The notes: generated from the sequence alone by a model not told the origin. Shown: positions 14,749-23,372, counted from the stretch's first letter. The stretch: DNA of 34,600 bases from Acidobacteriota bacterium (GCA_004298115.1 SCRJ01000072.1:1-34600), one strand, 5' to 3'. Translations and numbers: made by a program.

Positions 14749-15849
14749 TCAGAACAACGCGGAGAACGGGCCCTCTGGCGGGAGAGCTTGGAGCTCGGCG
14801 TAGACCGTCGCGGCCTCCACCCCTGAGACGGGCACGTCGAGCACCACCCCGCCCAGGCGCGGCAACACCCAGCCGACGCGTCCCCCCTCGCGCTTCTTGT
14901 CGCGCGCGACGTAGGGCGCCACGTCCCTCCAGCTCAGCGCCGCCAGGCTGGGGAGCGGGGCGATGGCGTGGATCCGGTCCGCCCACGCGAGCGCTTCCGC
15001 GGTGGAGAGCAGCCCCCGGTCGCGGGCCAGCCGCAGCTCGGCCAGCAACCCCCACGCCACGGCCTCCCCGTGGAGGAAGCGCGCGTAGGCGGTCGCGCCC
15101 TCGAGTCCGTGCGCGAGGGTGTGGCCGAGGTTGAGCGCCTGCCGCGGCCCGGCCTCCCGCGCGTCGAGAGCCACCACGTCGCCCTTGACCCGGGCACAAC
15201 CGACCACCAGTTCGAGCGCCTGCAGCGGGTCCCCTCCTGCGACCGGCGCCAGGTGGCTGTCCAGCACGTGTTCGAGCGATGACGGGGCGATCATCGCCGC
15301 CTTGACGACCTCGGCGAGTCCCGCGTGCAGCTGGCGCTGGTCGAGGGTGGCCAGCGCGAGGGTGTCCGCAACGATCGCGCGGGGCGGCCAGAACGCTCCG
15401 ATGAGGTTCTTCCCCTCGTCGAGGTCGATCCCGGTCTTGCCGCCCAGCGCCGCATCGACCATCGCGAGCAGGGTGGTCGGGATCGCCGCCCAGCCGATGC
15501 CGCGGAAGGTCACGGCCGCCGCGAAACCCACGAGATCCGTGACCACGCCGCCCCCGACCGCGACCAGCATCGCGGAGCGTTCGGCCTCATGGCCGAGCAA
15601 CCATCGGGCGATCCGCTCGACCGACGGCCAGCGCTTGTGCTCCTCGCCGGCGGGCAGCTCGAGACAAGGCGCCCCGAGCCGTTCCGCGACGTTCGCGCCG
15701 TACAGCGGGCCCACCGTCGTGTCGGTGACGACGAACGCCCGCCGGCCGCCCAACACCGGCCCGAGCAGCCCGGCGACCCCGCCCAGGAGCCCCTCGCCGA
15801 TGTGGTAGGGAGCGCTTTCCCCGGCGGTCACGAGCGTGAGCGTGGTCAC
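14749..15849 (-). CDS. aroB: 3-dehydroquinate synthase
   Basis: Second step of the shikimate pathway: cyclises DAHP to 3-dehydroquinate using NAD+ and a divalent metal. The 366-aa protein carries GGGVVTDLVGFAAA, FRGIGWAAIPTTLLAMVDAALGGKTGID, the metal ligands Glu in AEVVKAAMI, His in LNLGHTLAHGLE and His in FLHGEAVAWG, and the KKREGG motif near the C-terminus. The NAD-binding GEEHK segment is at about 68-72. The GTG start at 15849 overlaps the larB stop as GTGA and has a run of seven Gs just upstream. aroK, often adjacent, is not here. Confidence 0.95.
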   Translation of the reverse strand: MTTLTLVTAGESAPYHIGEGLLGGVAGLLGPVLGGRRAFVVTDTTVGPLYGANVAERLGAPCLELPAGEEHKRWPSVERIARWLLGHEAERSAMLVAVGGGVVTDLVGFAAAVTFRGIGWAAIPTTLLAMVDAALGGKTGIDLDEGKNLIGAFWPPRAIVADTLALATLDQRQLHAGLAEVVKAAMIAPSSLEHVLDSHLAPVAGGDPLQALELVVGCARVKGDVVALDAREAGPRQALNLGHTLAHGLEGATAYARFLHGEAVAWGLLAELRLARDRGLLSTAEALAWADRIHAIAPLPSLAALSWRDVAPYVARDKKREGGRVGWVLPRLGGVVLDVPVSGVEAATVYAELQALPPEGPFSALF

Positions 15850-16601
15850 TGGCCCCCCCGTGCGCGCCGAAGGATGCGCGCGGCCAGCACGGCCGCGCCG
15901 AACCCGTTGTCGATGTTGACCACGCCGACGCCGGGCGCGCAGGCGTTGAGCATGGCGAGCAGCGGCGCCAACCCGCCGAACGCCGCGCCGTATCCCACGG
16001 AGGTCGGGACCGCCACCACCGGCGCGGGGACGAGGCCGGCGACGACCGCCGGCAGCGCTCCTTCCATCCCCGCGACCGCGATCACGACCCCGGCCCGGCG
16101 AAGCTCCTGCAGGTGGCCCAGGAGCCGGTGCAGGCCGGCGACTCCGACGTCGTGCACGCGGGTCACCGCCGCGCCGAGGGCCTCGGCCGTCACGGCGGCC
16201 TCCTCGGCCACGGGGAGGTCGGACGTCCCGGCGCAGATCACGGCGACCGTGCCTTCCACGTGCTCGGCGCCCGGGAGCACCACCATCCGGGCGTCCGGGT
16301 GGTGCACGGCGCCCGCCGTCGCCGCGACGATGGCACGGGCGTGCTCGTCCGTCGCCCTCGTCGCCAGCACCGGGCCGCCCCCTCGCGCCAGCGCCGCGAA
16401 CGCGGCCGCGGCCTGTTCGGGCGTCTTGCCGGCGCAGTAGACGGCCTCCGACTCGCCCGTGCGCAGCGCACGGTGCGTGTCCGCCATGACGCCTTCGCCG
16501 AGAGCGAACGGCAGCGTGGCGAACCGCTCCGCGGCGTCGCCCGGAGAGACCGCTCCGCTGGCGACGTCTTGCAGCAGGCGATGCAAGGCGTCGGGCCGCA
16601 T
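15846..16601 (-). CDS. larB: Nickel-pincer cofactor biosynthesis protein LarB
   Basis: LarB carboxylates and hydrolyses nicotinic acid adenine dinucleotide to pyridinium-3,5-biscarboxylic acid mononucleotide, the first step of the nickel-pincer nucleotide of lactate racemase. The 251-aa protein has the family N-terminal segment MADTHRALRTG...AGKTPEQ and the AIR-carboxylase-like C-terminal domain with TSDLPVAEEA, GMEGALPAVV and LNACAPGVGVVNIDNGFGA. Glu180 and Cys221 correspond, as I recall, to the catalytic residues of the characterised LarB. LarA, LarC and LarE are not in the window. It lies 13 bases after alr and overlaps aroB. The space before its ATG contains TATCAT six bases upstream and a GGGGA too close to be a normal ribosome site. 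Confidence 0.93.
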   Translation of the reverse strand: MRPDALHRLLQDVASGAVSPGDAAERFATLPFALGEGVMADTHRALRTGESEAVYCAGKTPEQAAAAFAALARGGGPVLATRATDEHARAIVAATAGAVHHPDARMVVLPGAEHVEGTVAVICAGTSDLPVAEEAAVTAEALGAAVTRVHDVGVAGLHRLLGHLQELRRAGVVIAVAGMEGALPAVVAGLVPAPVVAVPTSVGYGAAFGGLAPLLAMLNACAPGVGVVNIDNGFGAAVLAARILRRARGGQ

Positions 16602-16614
16602 TCCCCGATGATAC

Positions 16615-17775
16615 CTACTCGACGAGGCTGCGCGCCAGCGCCGGCGACAACCGCGCGAGGATCTCGTAGTTGATCGTGCCCGCGAGGTCGGCGAGTTCCT
16701 CGGCGCTCACGCGCTCGCCGCCGTCGGCCCCGATCAGCGTGGCGACGTCCCCCTCCCCGGCACCGGGGACATCCGTGACGTCGGCCATCAGGATGTCCAT
16801 GCACACCCGGCCGACCACGGGAGCGGGCCGACCCCGCAGGATGACCCGCGCCCGGTTCGAGAGCGCGCGCGGGTACCCGTCGGCGTACCCCACCGGCAGG
16901 ACGGCGATCGTGCTCGGGCGCGTCGGCCGGTAGGTCAGGCCGTACCCGATCGGAGCGCCGGCCGCCACCCGCTTGACCTGGCCGACCCGCGCCCTCCAGG
17001 CGAGCGCCGGCTCGAGCTTCACGCCGTCGCGACCGTGTGCGAGCAGCCAGGAGAGGTGCGTCTCCTTCGAGGGCCAGTGCCCGTACAGCGAGATTCCGAT
17101 CCGCACCATGGTGAAATCCGCCTCGCGAAACAGCAGCGCCGCGGCCGAACAGGCCGCGTGCACCCAGGGGACGCGGCCGACGCGTCCCTCGACCGCCGCA
17201 ACGGCGCCCCGGAACCGTTCGAGCTGGGCGAACGCGTAGGCGTGGTCCGTGGTGTCCTCGATGTTGGCGAAGTGCGTCGCCACGCCCACGACCGCGAGCC
17301 CCGAGTCGCGCGCGGCGGCGGCGAACTCGCCGGCATCCTCCGGCTCCACCCCCTGCCGGTGAGTGCCGGTGTCCACCTTCACGTGCACGGGGATGGGGGT
17401 TCCGAGACGCCTCGCATGGGCCGCGAGCGCCTCGACCACCGTCGCGGACGAGGCCAGCACGTGCACGCCGGGCCGCACGACGTCCTCGACCTGGGCCGGC
17501 GTGACGTACCCCATGAGGAGCACCGGCAGCCCGATCCCCGCCTTCGCGAGCGCGGCGACCTCGTCGGCGGTGTGGACGCCGAGCATGTCCACGCCTTGCT
17601 CGGCGCACACGCCCGCGACCTCGGCGATGCCGTGACCGTAGGCGTTGGCCTTGACCACGGCGAGCAGGCCCGTGCCGGGAGCGAGCAGGCCCCGAAACAG
17701 CGACAGGTTGTGCGCCACGGCCCCGCGGGAGACTTCGATCCAGGTCGTCAAGCCGGGGAACGGTTCGTTCGCCAC
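16615..17775 (-). CDS. alr: Alanine racemase
   Basis: PLP enzyme that interconverts L- and D-alanine for peptidoglycan. The 386-aa fold-type III protein has the PLP lysine in VVKANAYGHG (Lys42, with Tyr46), HVKVDTGTHRQG in the barrel, FTMVRIGISLYG, and the C-terminal beta domain with YADGYPR and GRVCMDILMADVTD. The HVKVDTGxxRxG motif has His where Met is more usual. The start is taken as GTG 17775, the first start codon before the conserved TTWIEVSRGAVAHNL; it has no ribosome site, but TACACT lies seven bases upstream, so the mRNA may be leaderless. The open frame extends far upstream antisense to the divergent gene, which I consider an artefact. Confidence 0.93.
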   Translation of the reverse strand: MANEPFPGLTTWIEVSRGAVAHNLSLFRGLLAPGTGLLAVVKANAYGHGIAEVAGVCAEQGVDMLGVHTADEVAALAKAGIGLPVLLMGYVTPAQVEDVVRPGVHVLASSATVVEALAAHARRLGTPIPVHVKVDTGTHRQGVEPEDAGEFAAAARDSGLAVVGVATHFANIEDTTDHAYAFAQLERFRGAVAAVEGRVGRVPWVHAACSAAALLFREADFTMVRIGISLYGHWPSKETHLSWLLAHGRDGVKLEPALAWRARVGQVKRVAAGAPIGYGLTYRPTRPSTIAVLPVGYADGYPRALSNRARVILRGRPAPVVGRVCMDILMADVTDVPGAGEGDVATLIGADGGERVSAEELADLAGTINYEILARLSPALARSLVE

Positions 17776-17782
17776 GGACGGC

Positions 17783-17788
17783 AGTGTA
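17783..17788 (-). promoter_or_regulatory. Putative -10 element of alr (leaderless type)
   Basis: TACACT on the minus strand ends seven bases before the GTG of alr. Transcription starting about seven bases after the hexamer would begin at or next to the start codon. No good -35 hexamer is visible at 16-18 bases. It forms a divergent pair with the element at 17820-17825. Confidence 0.4.
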
Positions 17789-17819
17789 GCGGATCGTCGC
17801 AACGGCCGCGGCCGCCAGC

Positions 17820-17825
17820 TAGAAT
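17820..17825 (+). promoter_or_regulatory. Putative -10 element of the DUF5924-like gene (leaderless type)
   Basis: TAGAAT, five of six matches to TATAAT, is followed by seven bases and the ATG at 17833. No ribosome site precedes that ATG. A -35 candidate at 17797-17802 (TCGCAA, spacing 17) is weak. Confidence 0.45.
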
Positions 17826-17832
17826 GCGCGGC

Positions 17833-18933
17833 ATGGAGGAACGCGACCGCGGCTGGCGCCAGAGCTTCAAACGTCGGCGCGACAGGACGGCCGCGATCGG
17901 CCGCCTGCTGCACCGGCGCTACTCGCGGCTGTTCTGGGCCGTCCACTCGACCTGGGCGTTGATCAGCGGCGGGATCGTCCTCGTCCTCGCCCACAACCGC
18001 TACGGCTTCCTCCCCTGGGTGGTCCTCTTCCTCACCCTGACCTGGGCCTCGACGCTCTTCTTCTCGCGGTTCGCCGCGCCGGGCGGCTCCGACAGGCTGC
18101 GCTTCGCGCGCGGTTTCGTCTCCTACCTCACCCGGGTGATGTACCAGGAGACGCTCTTCTTCCTCCTGCCGTTCTACTTCTACTCGACGACGTTCCCCTC
18201 CTGGAACAGCCCCTACGTCGTGTTCCTCGCCGCGCTCGCGGCACTGTCCTGTTTCGACGTCTACTTCGGCCGGTTGCTCCGCACGAACCGCTGGTTCGCC
18301 CTGGCGTTCTTCGCCTTCGTCACCTACTCGGCGCTCCAGTTCTTCCTGCCGCTCGTCCTGCACGTCCCGATCCACAACGGCGCCTACATCGCGGCCGGGG
18401 TCTCGTTCTTCGCATCGCTCCCGCTCGCCTACTCCGGCCCCGATCTCAGGCAATCGCGGAGGAAGGCGCTGATCTTCGCGGCCCTCGTCGGGATCATCGT
18501 CGTCCTCAAGGTCGGGCGCGCCTTGATCCCGCCGGTCCCCCTGCGCCTCGTCGCAATCTCCTTTTCGACCGGCATCGACCCCGCCACGCTCCAGCTCGAG
18601 AACGAGTTCCCGGAGGGCGGGGCGGTGCCGGCGAGCCGCCTGCGCGAGGGCCACCTGATCGTGCGCGCGACGATCTTCTCCCCGGGGCGCCTCCCCGTCC
18701 GCATCCAGATCAGGCTCGCGCGCGACGGCACCCTGCTGCGCAACTCGCGCACGCTCGACCTGGTCGCTCACAGCCGCGGCTTCCGGGTCTGGGACTCGCT
18801 GCGGATCGGCCCGGGCGGCCTTCTCCCCGGAACGTATCGCGCCGAGGTGTGGACGGGCGAGGGACAGCTCGTGGGCCGGGGGCAGATTCGGGTGGTCCCG
18901 GACCAGCGCCCGGCCGTCAGGCCCAAGAACTAG
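17833..18933 (+). CDS. Membrane protein resembling DUF5924/DUF2914 proteins
   Basis: A 366-aa protein. A basic N-terminal tail (residues 1-30) is followed by about seven hydrophobic segments between residues 33 and 232, rich in aromatic residues (YLTRVMYQETLFFLLPFYFYS). A soluble C-terminal domain (236-366) follows, with a beta-rich pattern ending RVWDSLRIGPGGLLPGTYRAEVW. The C-terminal layout resembles DUF2914 and the membrane part DUF5924, from memory; the function of both is unknown. The ATG at 17833 is preferred because a -10-like TAGAAT lies seven bases upstream; another in-frame ATG at 17824 sits inside that hexamer. It is divergent from alr, and its TAG stop interlocks with the tpx stop on the other strand. 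Confidence 0.75.
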   Translation: MEERDRGWRQSFKRRRDRTAAIGRLLHRRYSRLFWAVHSTWALISGGIVLVLAHNRYGFLPWVVLFLTLTWASTLFFSRFAAPGGSDRLRFARGFVSYLTRVMYQETLFFLLPFYFYSTTFPSWNSPYVVFLAALAALSCFDVYFGRLLRTNRWFALAFFAFVTYSALQFFLPLVLHVPIHNGAYIAAGVSFFASLPLAYSGPDLRQSRRKALIFAALVGIIVVLKVGRALIPPVPLRLVAISFSTGIDPATLQLENEFPEGGAVPASRLREGHLIVRATIFSPGRLPVRIQIRLARDGTLLRNSRTLDLVAHSRGFRVWDSLRIGPGGLLPGTYRAEVWTGEGQLVGRGQIRVVPDQRPAVRPKN

Positions 18934-19445
18934 CGGGCGCCCCCGACGGCGGCCAGGGCGTCGGCGTACTCGGGCTCGTGCGTTACCTCCGGCACCAGCT
19001 GCTGGTAGCGCAGCGTTCCGTCCTTGCCGATCACCAGCACCGCGCGGGCGAGCAGGCGGAGTTCCTTGATGAGGAGCCCGTACGCGGCGCCGAACGACGC
19101 GTCACGGTGGTCGGACACCGTCTCGAGGTTGGCGATCCCCTCGGTGGAGCAGAACCGGCTCTGGGCGAACGGGAGGTCCATCGACACCACGATCACCTTC
19201 ACGTCGTCACCGAGTCCGGCCGCCTCCTGGTTGAACCGGCGCGCCTGGGCCGCACACACGGGCGTGTCGAGCGAGGGCACCGAGTTGATCACGACGGTCT
19301 TGCCGGCGGTCTGCGCCAGCGTGAACGGCGACAGGTCGCCGCGCAGCCCGGTGAACTGGGGCGCCGGCTTTCCGATCTCCGGCGCGGAGCCGAGCAGCGT
19401 CAGTGGCGTTCCCTTGAAGGTGATGAAGCCGTGGCGTTCGTGCAT
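18930..19445 (-). CDS. tpx: Thiol peroxidase Tpx
   Basis: Thioredoxin-dependent peroxidase of the peroxiredoxin family, reducing hydrogen and alkyl peroxides. The 171-aa protein has the peroxidatic Cys64 in SVPSLDTPVC and the resolving Cys99 in SRFCSTEG, the spacing of atypical two-Cys Tpx, and the usual N-terminal FKGTPLTLLG. ATG 19445 has GAGGAGG eight bases upstream. The C-terminus is close to the usual length. The last codon overlaps head-on with the stop of the plus-strand gene at CTAG (18930-18933). Confidence 0.95.
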   Translation of the reverse strand: MHERHGFITFKGTPLTLLGSAPEIGKPAPQFTGLRGDLSPFTLAQTAGKTVVINSVPSLDTPVCAAQARRFNQEAAGLGDDVKVIVVSMDLPFAQSRFCSTEGIANLETVSDHRDASFGAAYGLLIKELRLLARAVLVIGKDGTLRYQQLVPEVTHEPEYADALAAVGGAR

Positions 19446-19507
19446 GTCCGGGTCCTCCTCGCGGGCGGGCGAGCGCCCGCCCTGTCCGGGAAACGGTCGG
19501 GGCGCGG

Positions 19508-19513
19508 TATCAT
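19508..19513 (+). promoter_or_regulatory. Putative -10 element of the LpdD-like gene (leaderless type)
   Basis: TATCAT, five of six matches to TATAAT, ends eight bases before the GTG at 19522. No ribosome site is present between them. No clear -35 hexamer is seen. Confidence 0.4.
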
Positions 19514-19521
19514 TCCGCGCC

Positions 19522-19914
19522 GTGGCCCAGCAACCTGTCGCGCCGCTCGTCGTAACCGCCGGCCGGGGCAACCGACGCCTCCGGGCCGTCGCCTGCCGTG
19601 CCGGCGCCGATCTCGTCGTCACGATCACCGGCGGGGAACGGCCACACGTCGGGTGCGTCGTCCTCGCCCAGCCGCACCCGGCCAGGGACGGACCGGCCCG
19701 GGTCCGCGTCACGAGCACGGTCGTCGCCATCCCGCCGCACCGCGAGGAGGCGCTCGCGCGCCCGTTGGCCGAGAAACTCGCGCGGGCCCTGGCCGCCACG
19801 GTGGTGGTGAGCGCCGGGGTTCACGACGACCGCCTGGCGCCCGAGGGCGTCGCCGCCTACCTCCGGCTCGGGGACCGGCTCGCGGCGGCGTTGCTCGCGG
19901 CGCTCGCGCCCTGA
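19522..19914 (+). CDS. Small LpdD-like protein (putative prenylated-flavin chaperone domain)
   Basis: A 130-aa protein with no signal peptide. The pattern [21 protein letters not shown], then [26 protein letters not shown], then [17 protein letters not shown] matches what I remember of the LpdD-like family, named after the small D subunit of gallate and hydroxyarylic acid decarboxylases that work with UbiD-type enzymes. No ubiD or ubiX homologue is in the window, so a link to prenylated flavin is only inferred. The start is GTG 19522, chosen because the conserved region begins soon after and TATCAT lies upstream. Its last 58 bases overlap the mutase subunit gene on the opposite strand. Confidence 0.7.
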   Translation: MAQQPVAPLVVTAGRGNRRLRAVACRAGADLVVTITGGERPHVGCVVLAQPHPARDGPARVRVTSTVVAIPPHREEALARPLAEKLARALAATVVVSAGVHDDRLAPEGVAAYLRLGDRLAAALLAALAP

Positions 19915-20315
19915 GCTCCTTCGACGCCGAGCCGTTCGCGGAGGAAGCGCACGATCTCGCCGGTATCGGTGCCGGGCAGGAACAGGCGTTCGACCCCGGC
20001 CGCGAGGAGCGCCGGGATGTCCTCCTGGGGAATGACGCCGCCCCCGAAGACGACGGCGTCGCCGGCGCCGGCGTCGCGCAGGGCGCGCACGACCGCGGGG
20101 AAGAGCTCGCGGTGCGCCCCGGAGAGGCTCGAGAGTCCGATCGCGTCGACGTCCTCCTGCACAGCCGCCTGCGCGATCTGCGCCGGGGTCTGGCGCAGGC
20201 CGGTGTAGATGACCTCGAAGCCGGCGTCGCGCAGCGCCCGCGCCACGACCTTGGCTCCCCGATCGTGCCCGTCGAGACCGGGTTTGGCCACCAGGATTCG
20301 CTTCGGTGCCGTCAC
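19857..20315 (-). CDS. Free-standing cobalamin-binding subunit of an acyl-CoA mutase
   Basis: A 152-aa B12-binding domain like the C-terminal domain of methylmalonyl-CoA mutase. DGHDRG (15-20) contains His17, the lower cobalt ligand; SSLSGAH (62-68) and GGGVIP (91-96) line the nucleotide-tail pocket. In many bacteria this domain is a separate small subunit that pairs with a large catalytic subunit to isomerise methylmalonyl-CoA or related acyl-CoAs; the large subunit is not here, so the substrate is open. GTG 20315 has GGAGGTG nine bases upstream. The C-terminal tail (about the last 20 residues, Ala/Ser-rich) is coded in the stretch that overlaps the LpdD-like gene. Confidence 0.9.
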   Translation of the reverse strand: MTAPKRILVAKPGLDGHDRGAKVVARALRDAGFEVIYTGLRQTPAQIAQAAVQEDVDAIGLSSLSGAHRELFPAVVRALRDAGAGDAVVFGGGVIPQEDIPALLAAGVERLFLPGTDTGEIVRFLRERLGVEGAQGASAASNAAASRSPSRR

Positions 20316-20381
20316 TGCAACCCACCTCCGCCCCCAGTATCCACGTCGGCGGGGTTCGCGACAAGCCCGCCGCGCCCGGGC

Positions 20382-20411
20382 TTGATTTTCAACTCCCGTC
20401 GCCCGTAAGCT
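20382..20411 (+). promoter_or_regulatory. Possible promoter of the OPT transporter gene
   Basis: TTGATT (20382-20387), an 18-base spacer and TAAGCT (20406-20411) resemble a sigma-70 promoter. It would give a leader of about 27 bases holding GAGGGAG ahead of the ATG at 20445. Confidence 0.4.
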
Positions 20412-20444
20412 CACCCTCGTCGCAGCGAGGGAGAGCCCACACCC

Positions 20445-22472
20445 ATGGAAACCGCCAGCCGCACCCTTCCCGAGAACGCCTACTCGAAGCTCAAGCCGGG
20501 CGAGCGCTACGAACCGGTCGTCCCGGCTCAGGCGAACATCCCGGAGTTCACCGCGCGCTCGCTGTGGCTCGGCCTGGCGATGTCGGCGCTCTTCTCGGCC
20601 GCCGCGGCCTTTCTCGGCCTCAAGGCCGGGCAGGTGTTCGAGGCCGCGATCCCCATCGCCATCATCGCCGTCGGGATCGGCGTCGTGCTGCCGCGGCGCT
20701 CGACCTTGCTCGAGAACGTCATCGTACAGTCGATTGGCGCCGCCTCGGGCCTCGTGGTGGCCGGCTCGATCTTCACCCTCCCGGCGCTCTTCATCCTCGG
20801 CCTCGACGTCAACCTGTTCAAGCTCTTCCTGGTGGCGCTCCTCGGGGGCACGCTCGGGATCCTGTTTCTCGTGCCTCTCAGGCGCTACTTCGTCAGCGAG
20901 ATGCACGGGGAGTTCCCGTTCCCGGAGGCGACCGCGACGACGGAGGTCCTGGTCGCGGGCGAGTCGGGCGGCAACCAGGCGAAGGTGCTCGCGGTAGCCG
21001 CAGCGATCGGGGGCGCGTTCGACTTCGTCATCATCCATCTCGAGGGGTGGGCCGAGGTCTTCACCTCGCGGTCGGTGCCGTTCCTGGCCGGCCTCGCCGA
21101 TCGCGCCAAGATCGTCTTCCGGGTCGACGTGCTGTCGTCGATCCTCGGCCTCGGGTACATCATCGGCATGAAGTACTCGGCGATCATCTGCGCCGGCTCG
21201 TTCCTCTCGTGGTTCCTCCTGGTGCCGCTGGTCGGACACTTCGGTGCTCACCTGAGCGTCGCCGTCCCACCTGTCGCCGACGGCACCCTGATCGGAGGAA
21301 TGTCCGCCGAGGAGATCTTCCGCAACTACGTCCGCCACATCGGCATCGGTGGGATCGCCGCGGCCGGCATCATGGGGATTCTGCGCTCGTGGCGCGTCAT
21401 CGCCAAGGCGTTCGCGATGGGGTTCACGGAGCTGTTCCGGCGCCGAAGCCGGAGCGCGACTCCCGCCGCGGTGGTTCGCACCGACCGCGATCTCCGCATG
21501 GGGCTGGTGATGGGCGGCATCCTCGTCACGGCGCTCGCCGCGTGGTTGTTCTTCCGTTTCGGCGTTCTTGCATCGCAACCGGGGGCGACGAAGCTCTCGC
21601 TCATCGCCCTCGCGGTCGTCATCGTCATCTCGTTCCTGTTCACCACGGTCGCGGCGCGGGCGATCGCGACCGTCGGCACCAACCCGGTGTCCGGCATGAC
21701 CCTGATGACCCTGATCCTCACCTCCGTCTTCCTGGTCGAGGCCGGGTTGTCCGGCAAGGCCGGGATGCTCGCGGCGCTGCTCATCGGCGGCGTCGTCTGC
21801 ACCGCGCTGTCGATGGCCGGAGGCCTCATCACCGACCTCAAGATCGGCTACTGGCTGGGCGCCACGCCGGCCGTGCAGGAGCGCTCCAAGTTCCTCGGCA
21901 CCATCGTCGCGGCGGCCACGGTCGGCGCCGTCATCCTGCTCCTCAACCAGGCATACGGCTTCGTTCCCTCCGCGGCGCATCCTGCGGAAGGCGTGTTCGC
22001 GGCCCCGCAGGCCAACGCCATGGCCGCGGTCATCAAGACCCTGATGTCGAACGAGCCGGTGCCGTGGCTGCTGTACGGCGTGGGCGCCTTCATCGCGATG
22101 ACGATGCAGATGATCGGCGTGCCGTCGCTGGCGTTCGCCCTCGGGATGTACATCCCGCTCGAACTCAACGTGCCGCTCGTCGTGGGCGGGCTGATCGCGC
22201 ACCTCGTCCAGAGATCGGCCAAGGGCGACGAGAAGCTGGCGCACGCCCGGGGCACGAGGGGCACCCTGATCGCCTCCGGGTTCATCGCCGGCGGCGCGCT
22301 CATGGGCGTCGTCGCCGCCGTCTTGAAGATCGCGAACTTCTGGACGGGGGTGCGGGTCGGCTTCGGCCTGTTCGGCCACGGCACCGGCGCGGGCGCCGAG
22401 ATCCTCGCCCTCGTGATGTACGTCGCCCTCGCCGTCTACATGTTCTTCGACGCCCGGCGCGGCACCGTGTAG
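20445..22472 (+). CDS. OPT-family oligopeptide transporter
   Basis: A 675-aa inner-membrane protein with about 14-16 hydrophobic segments. The signatures [35 protein letters not shown] and [15 protein letters not shown] are those of the bacterial OPT branch (TIGR00733 type). Family members take up small peptides or metal-chelate compounds by proton symport; the substrate here cannot be read from sequence. The ATG start follows a GAGGGAG stretch at somewhat long spacing. It is divergent from the B12 subunit gene, 129 bases apart, and convergent with the secreted protein at 22498-23346, with 25 bases between the stops. Confidence 0.92.
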   Translation: METASRTLPENAYSKLKPGERYEPVVPAQANIPEFTARSLWLGLAMSALFSAAAAFLGLKAGQVFEAAIPIAIIAVGIGVVLPRRSTLLENVIVQSIGAASGLVVAGSIFTLPALFILGLDVNLFKLFLVALLGGTLGILFLVPLRRYFVSEMHGEFPFPEATATTEVLVAGESGGNQAKVLAVAAAIGGAFDFVIIHLEGWAEVFTSRSVPFLAGLADRAKIVFRVDVLSSILGLGYIIGMKYSAIICAGSFLSWFLLVPLVGHFGAHLSVAVPPVADGTLIGGMSAEEIFRNYVRHIGIGGIAAAGIMGILRSWRVIAKAFAMGFTELFRRRSRSATPAAVVRTDRDLRMGLVMGGILVTALAAWLFFRFGVLASQPGATKLSLIALAVVIVISFLFTTVAARAIATVGTNPVSGMTLMTLILTSVFLVEAGLSGKAGMLAALLIGGVVCTALSMAGGLITDLKIGYWLGATPAVQERSKFLGTIVAAATVGAVILLLNQAYGFVPSAAHPAEGVFAAPQANAMAAVIKTLMSNEPVPWLLYGVGAFIAMTMQMIGVPSLAFALGMYIPLELNVPLVVGGLIAHLVQRSAKGDEKLAHARGTRGTLIASGFIAGGALMGVVAAVLKIANFWTGVRVGFGLFGHGTGAGAEILALVMYVALAVYMFFDARRGTV

Positions 22473-22497
22473 CGCGCGCCCGCGGCCTCGGGTTCCC

Positions 22498-23346
22498 TCA
22501 CTTCGGCTGCGGCGGCACCTGCGGCGCGCTCCCCATCGCCGTCGGGGACACCATCGCCATCGTGTTCGACGGCAGCGAGTTCGGTGAAACCGCCTGCGGC
22601 GCCTCGCCGGGCGTGACGGCGAGCGCGGCCTGGCCGGGCGCCCTCGGCTGGCTCGCGGCCGCCGGCTTGGCCGCAGGCGTCGGGACCGGCCGGATCTCCT
22701 GCCACGACAGATCCACGGCCACCTGCGGCGGCTCGGTGTCCAGGGCGACGCGGGCCGTGATCGTGCCCTGCTTGCCCGGGTCGAGCTTGGCCAGCGCCGA
22801 ACTGGTGCCGATCGTCATCGGCTTGCCCTTGGCGTCGAGGACGCGCACCATGGCGCTGACGTTCTGCACCGGGTTCTGGCCCTGGTTCGCCACCGTCGCG
22901 GTGATCGTCCACTGGCCCTTGCCGGCCGGCTTCTTCTCGTACCCGACCAGGACTACCTGCCCGCCGGGGGCCGGCTCTTCGTCCTTCTTCGCGGCCTCGT
23001 CGCCCGCGGCCTCGGTGTCGACGTGCTTCACGTCGGCATCGGTGACGACCAGGCCGCCCGGCTTCGTCGACGCCCGTGCCCCGAAGAACGGGCTGTGCGG
23101 CCCCGAGTCCACCGCTGCCGCGGGTGCGGCGGGCGTCTGGCCGCTGGCCGCCTGGGTCGCCGACAGGTCGACGGCCGCGAGTGGGTACCACTCCTGGCGG
23201 CCGTCGGCGTAGCGCACGGTCACGTAGCTGCCGCTCACCGAATAGCCGCTGACCTCCAGCCGCTTACCGCCGGTCAGCACGACCGTGGCGGCTTGGGCCC
23301 CGACCGCCAGGACGAGTGTCGCCAGGAGCATCGTCGTTCTCTTCAC
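22498..23346 (-). CDS. Secreted protein of unknown function, Pro/Ala-rich C-terminus
   Basis: A 282-aa protein with a signal peptide ([19 protein letters not shown], cleavage after AQA). After it comes a short beta-rich unit, [29 protein letters not shown], of a kind often found at the N-terminus of secreted proteins in this group. A charged linker (about 80-130) leads to a beta-sandwich-like domain (about 135-220) that resembles FxLYD/DUF3426 domains ([24 protein letters not shown]). The last 60 residues are Pro, Ala, Gln and Met rich and probably disordered. No cysteine is present in the mature protein. GTG 23346 has GGAGGTG four bases upstream. Probably periplasmic or surface-exposed. Confidence 0.75.
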   Translation of the reverse strand: MKRTTMLLATLVLAVGAQAATVVLTGGKRLEVSGYSVSGSYVTVRYADGRQEWYPLAAVDLSATQAASGQTPAAPAAAVDSGPHSPFFGARASTKPGGLVVTDADVKHVDTEAAGDEAAKKDEEPAPGGQVVLVGYEKKPAGKGQWTITATVANQGQNPVQNVSAMVRVLDAKGKPMTIGTSSALAKLDPGKQGTITARVALDTEPPQVAVDLSWQEIRPVPTPAAKPAAASQPRAPGQAALAVTPGEAPQAVSPNSLPSNTMAMVSPTAMGSAPQVPPQPK

Positions 23347-23372
23347 GTCGCACCTCCGAACCGTACCCGACC

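Noticed and set aside
16615..18771. Open frame of 718 codons extending alr far upstream
   Set aside because: The upstream half is antisense to the well-supported membrane protein gene and is rich in Arg, Glu and Asp without any fold pattern; it reflects the absence of stops at high GC.
20316..20444. Cobalamin riboswitch next to the B12 subunit gene
   Set aside because: The 129-base gap is too short for the usual element, and I see no B12-box-like conserved segment in it.
20306..23212. Plus-strand frame of 968 codons over the OPT gene
   Set aside because: It is the shifted frame of the OPT gene with an Arg/Pro/His-rich translation and no family motif.
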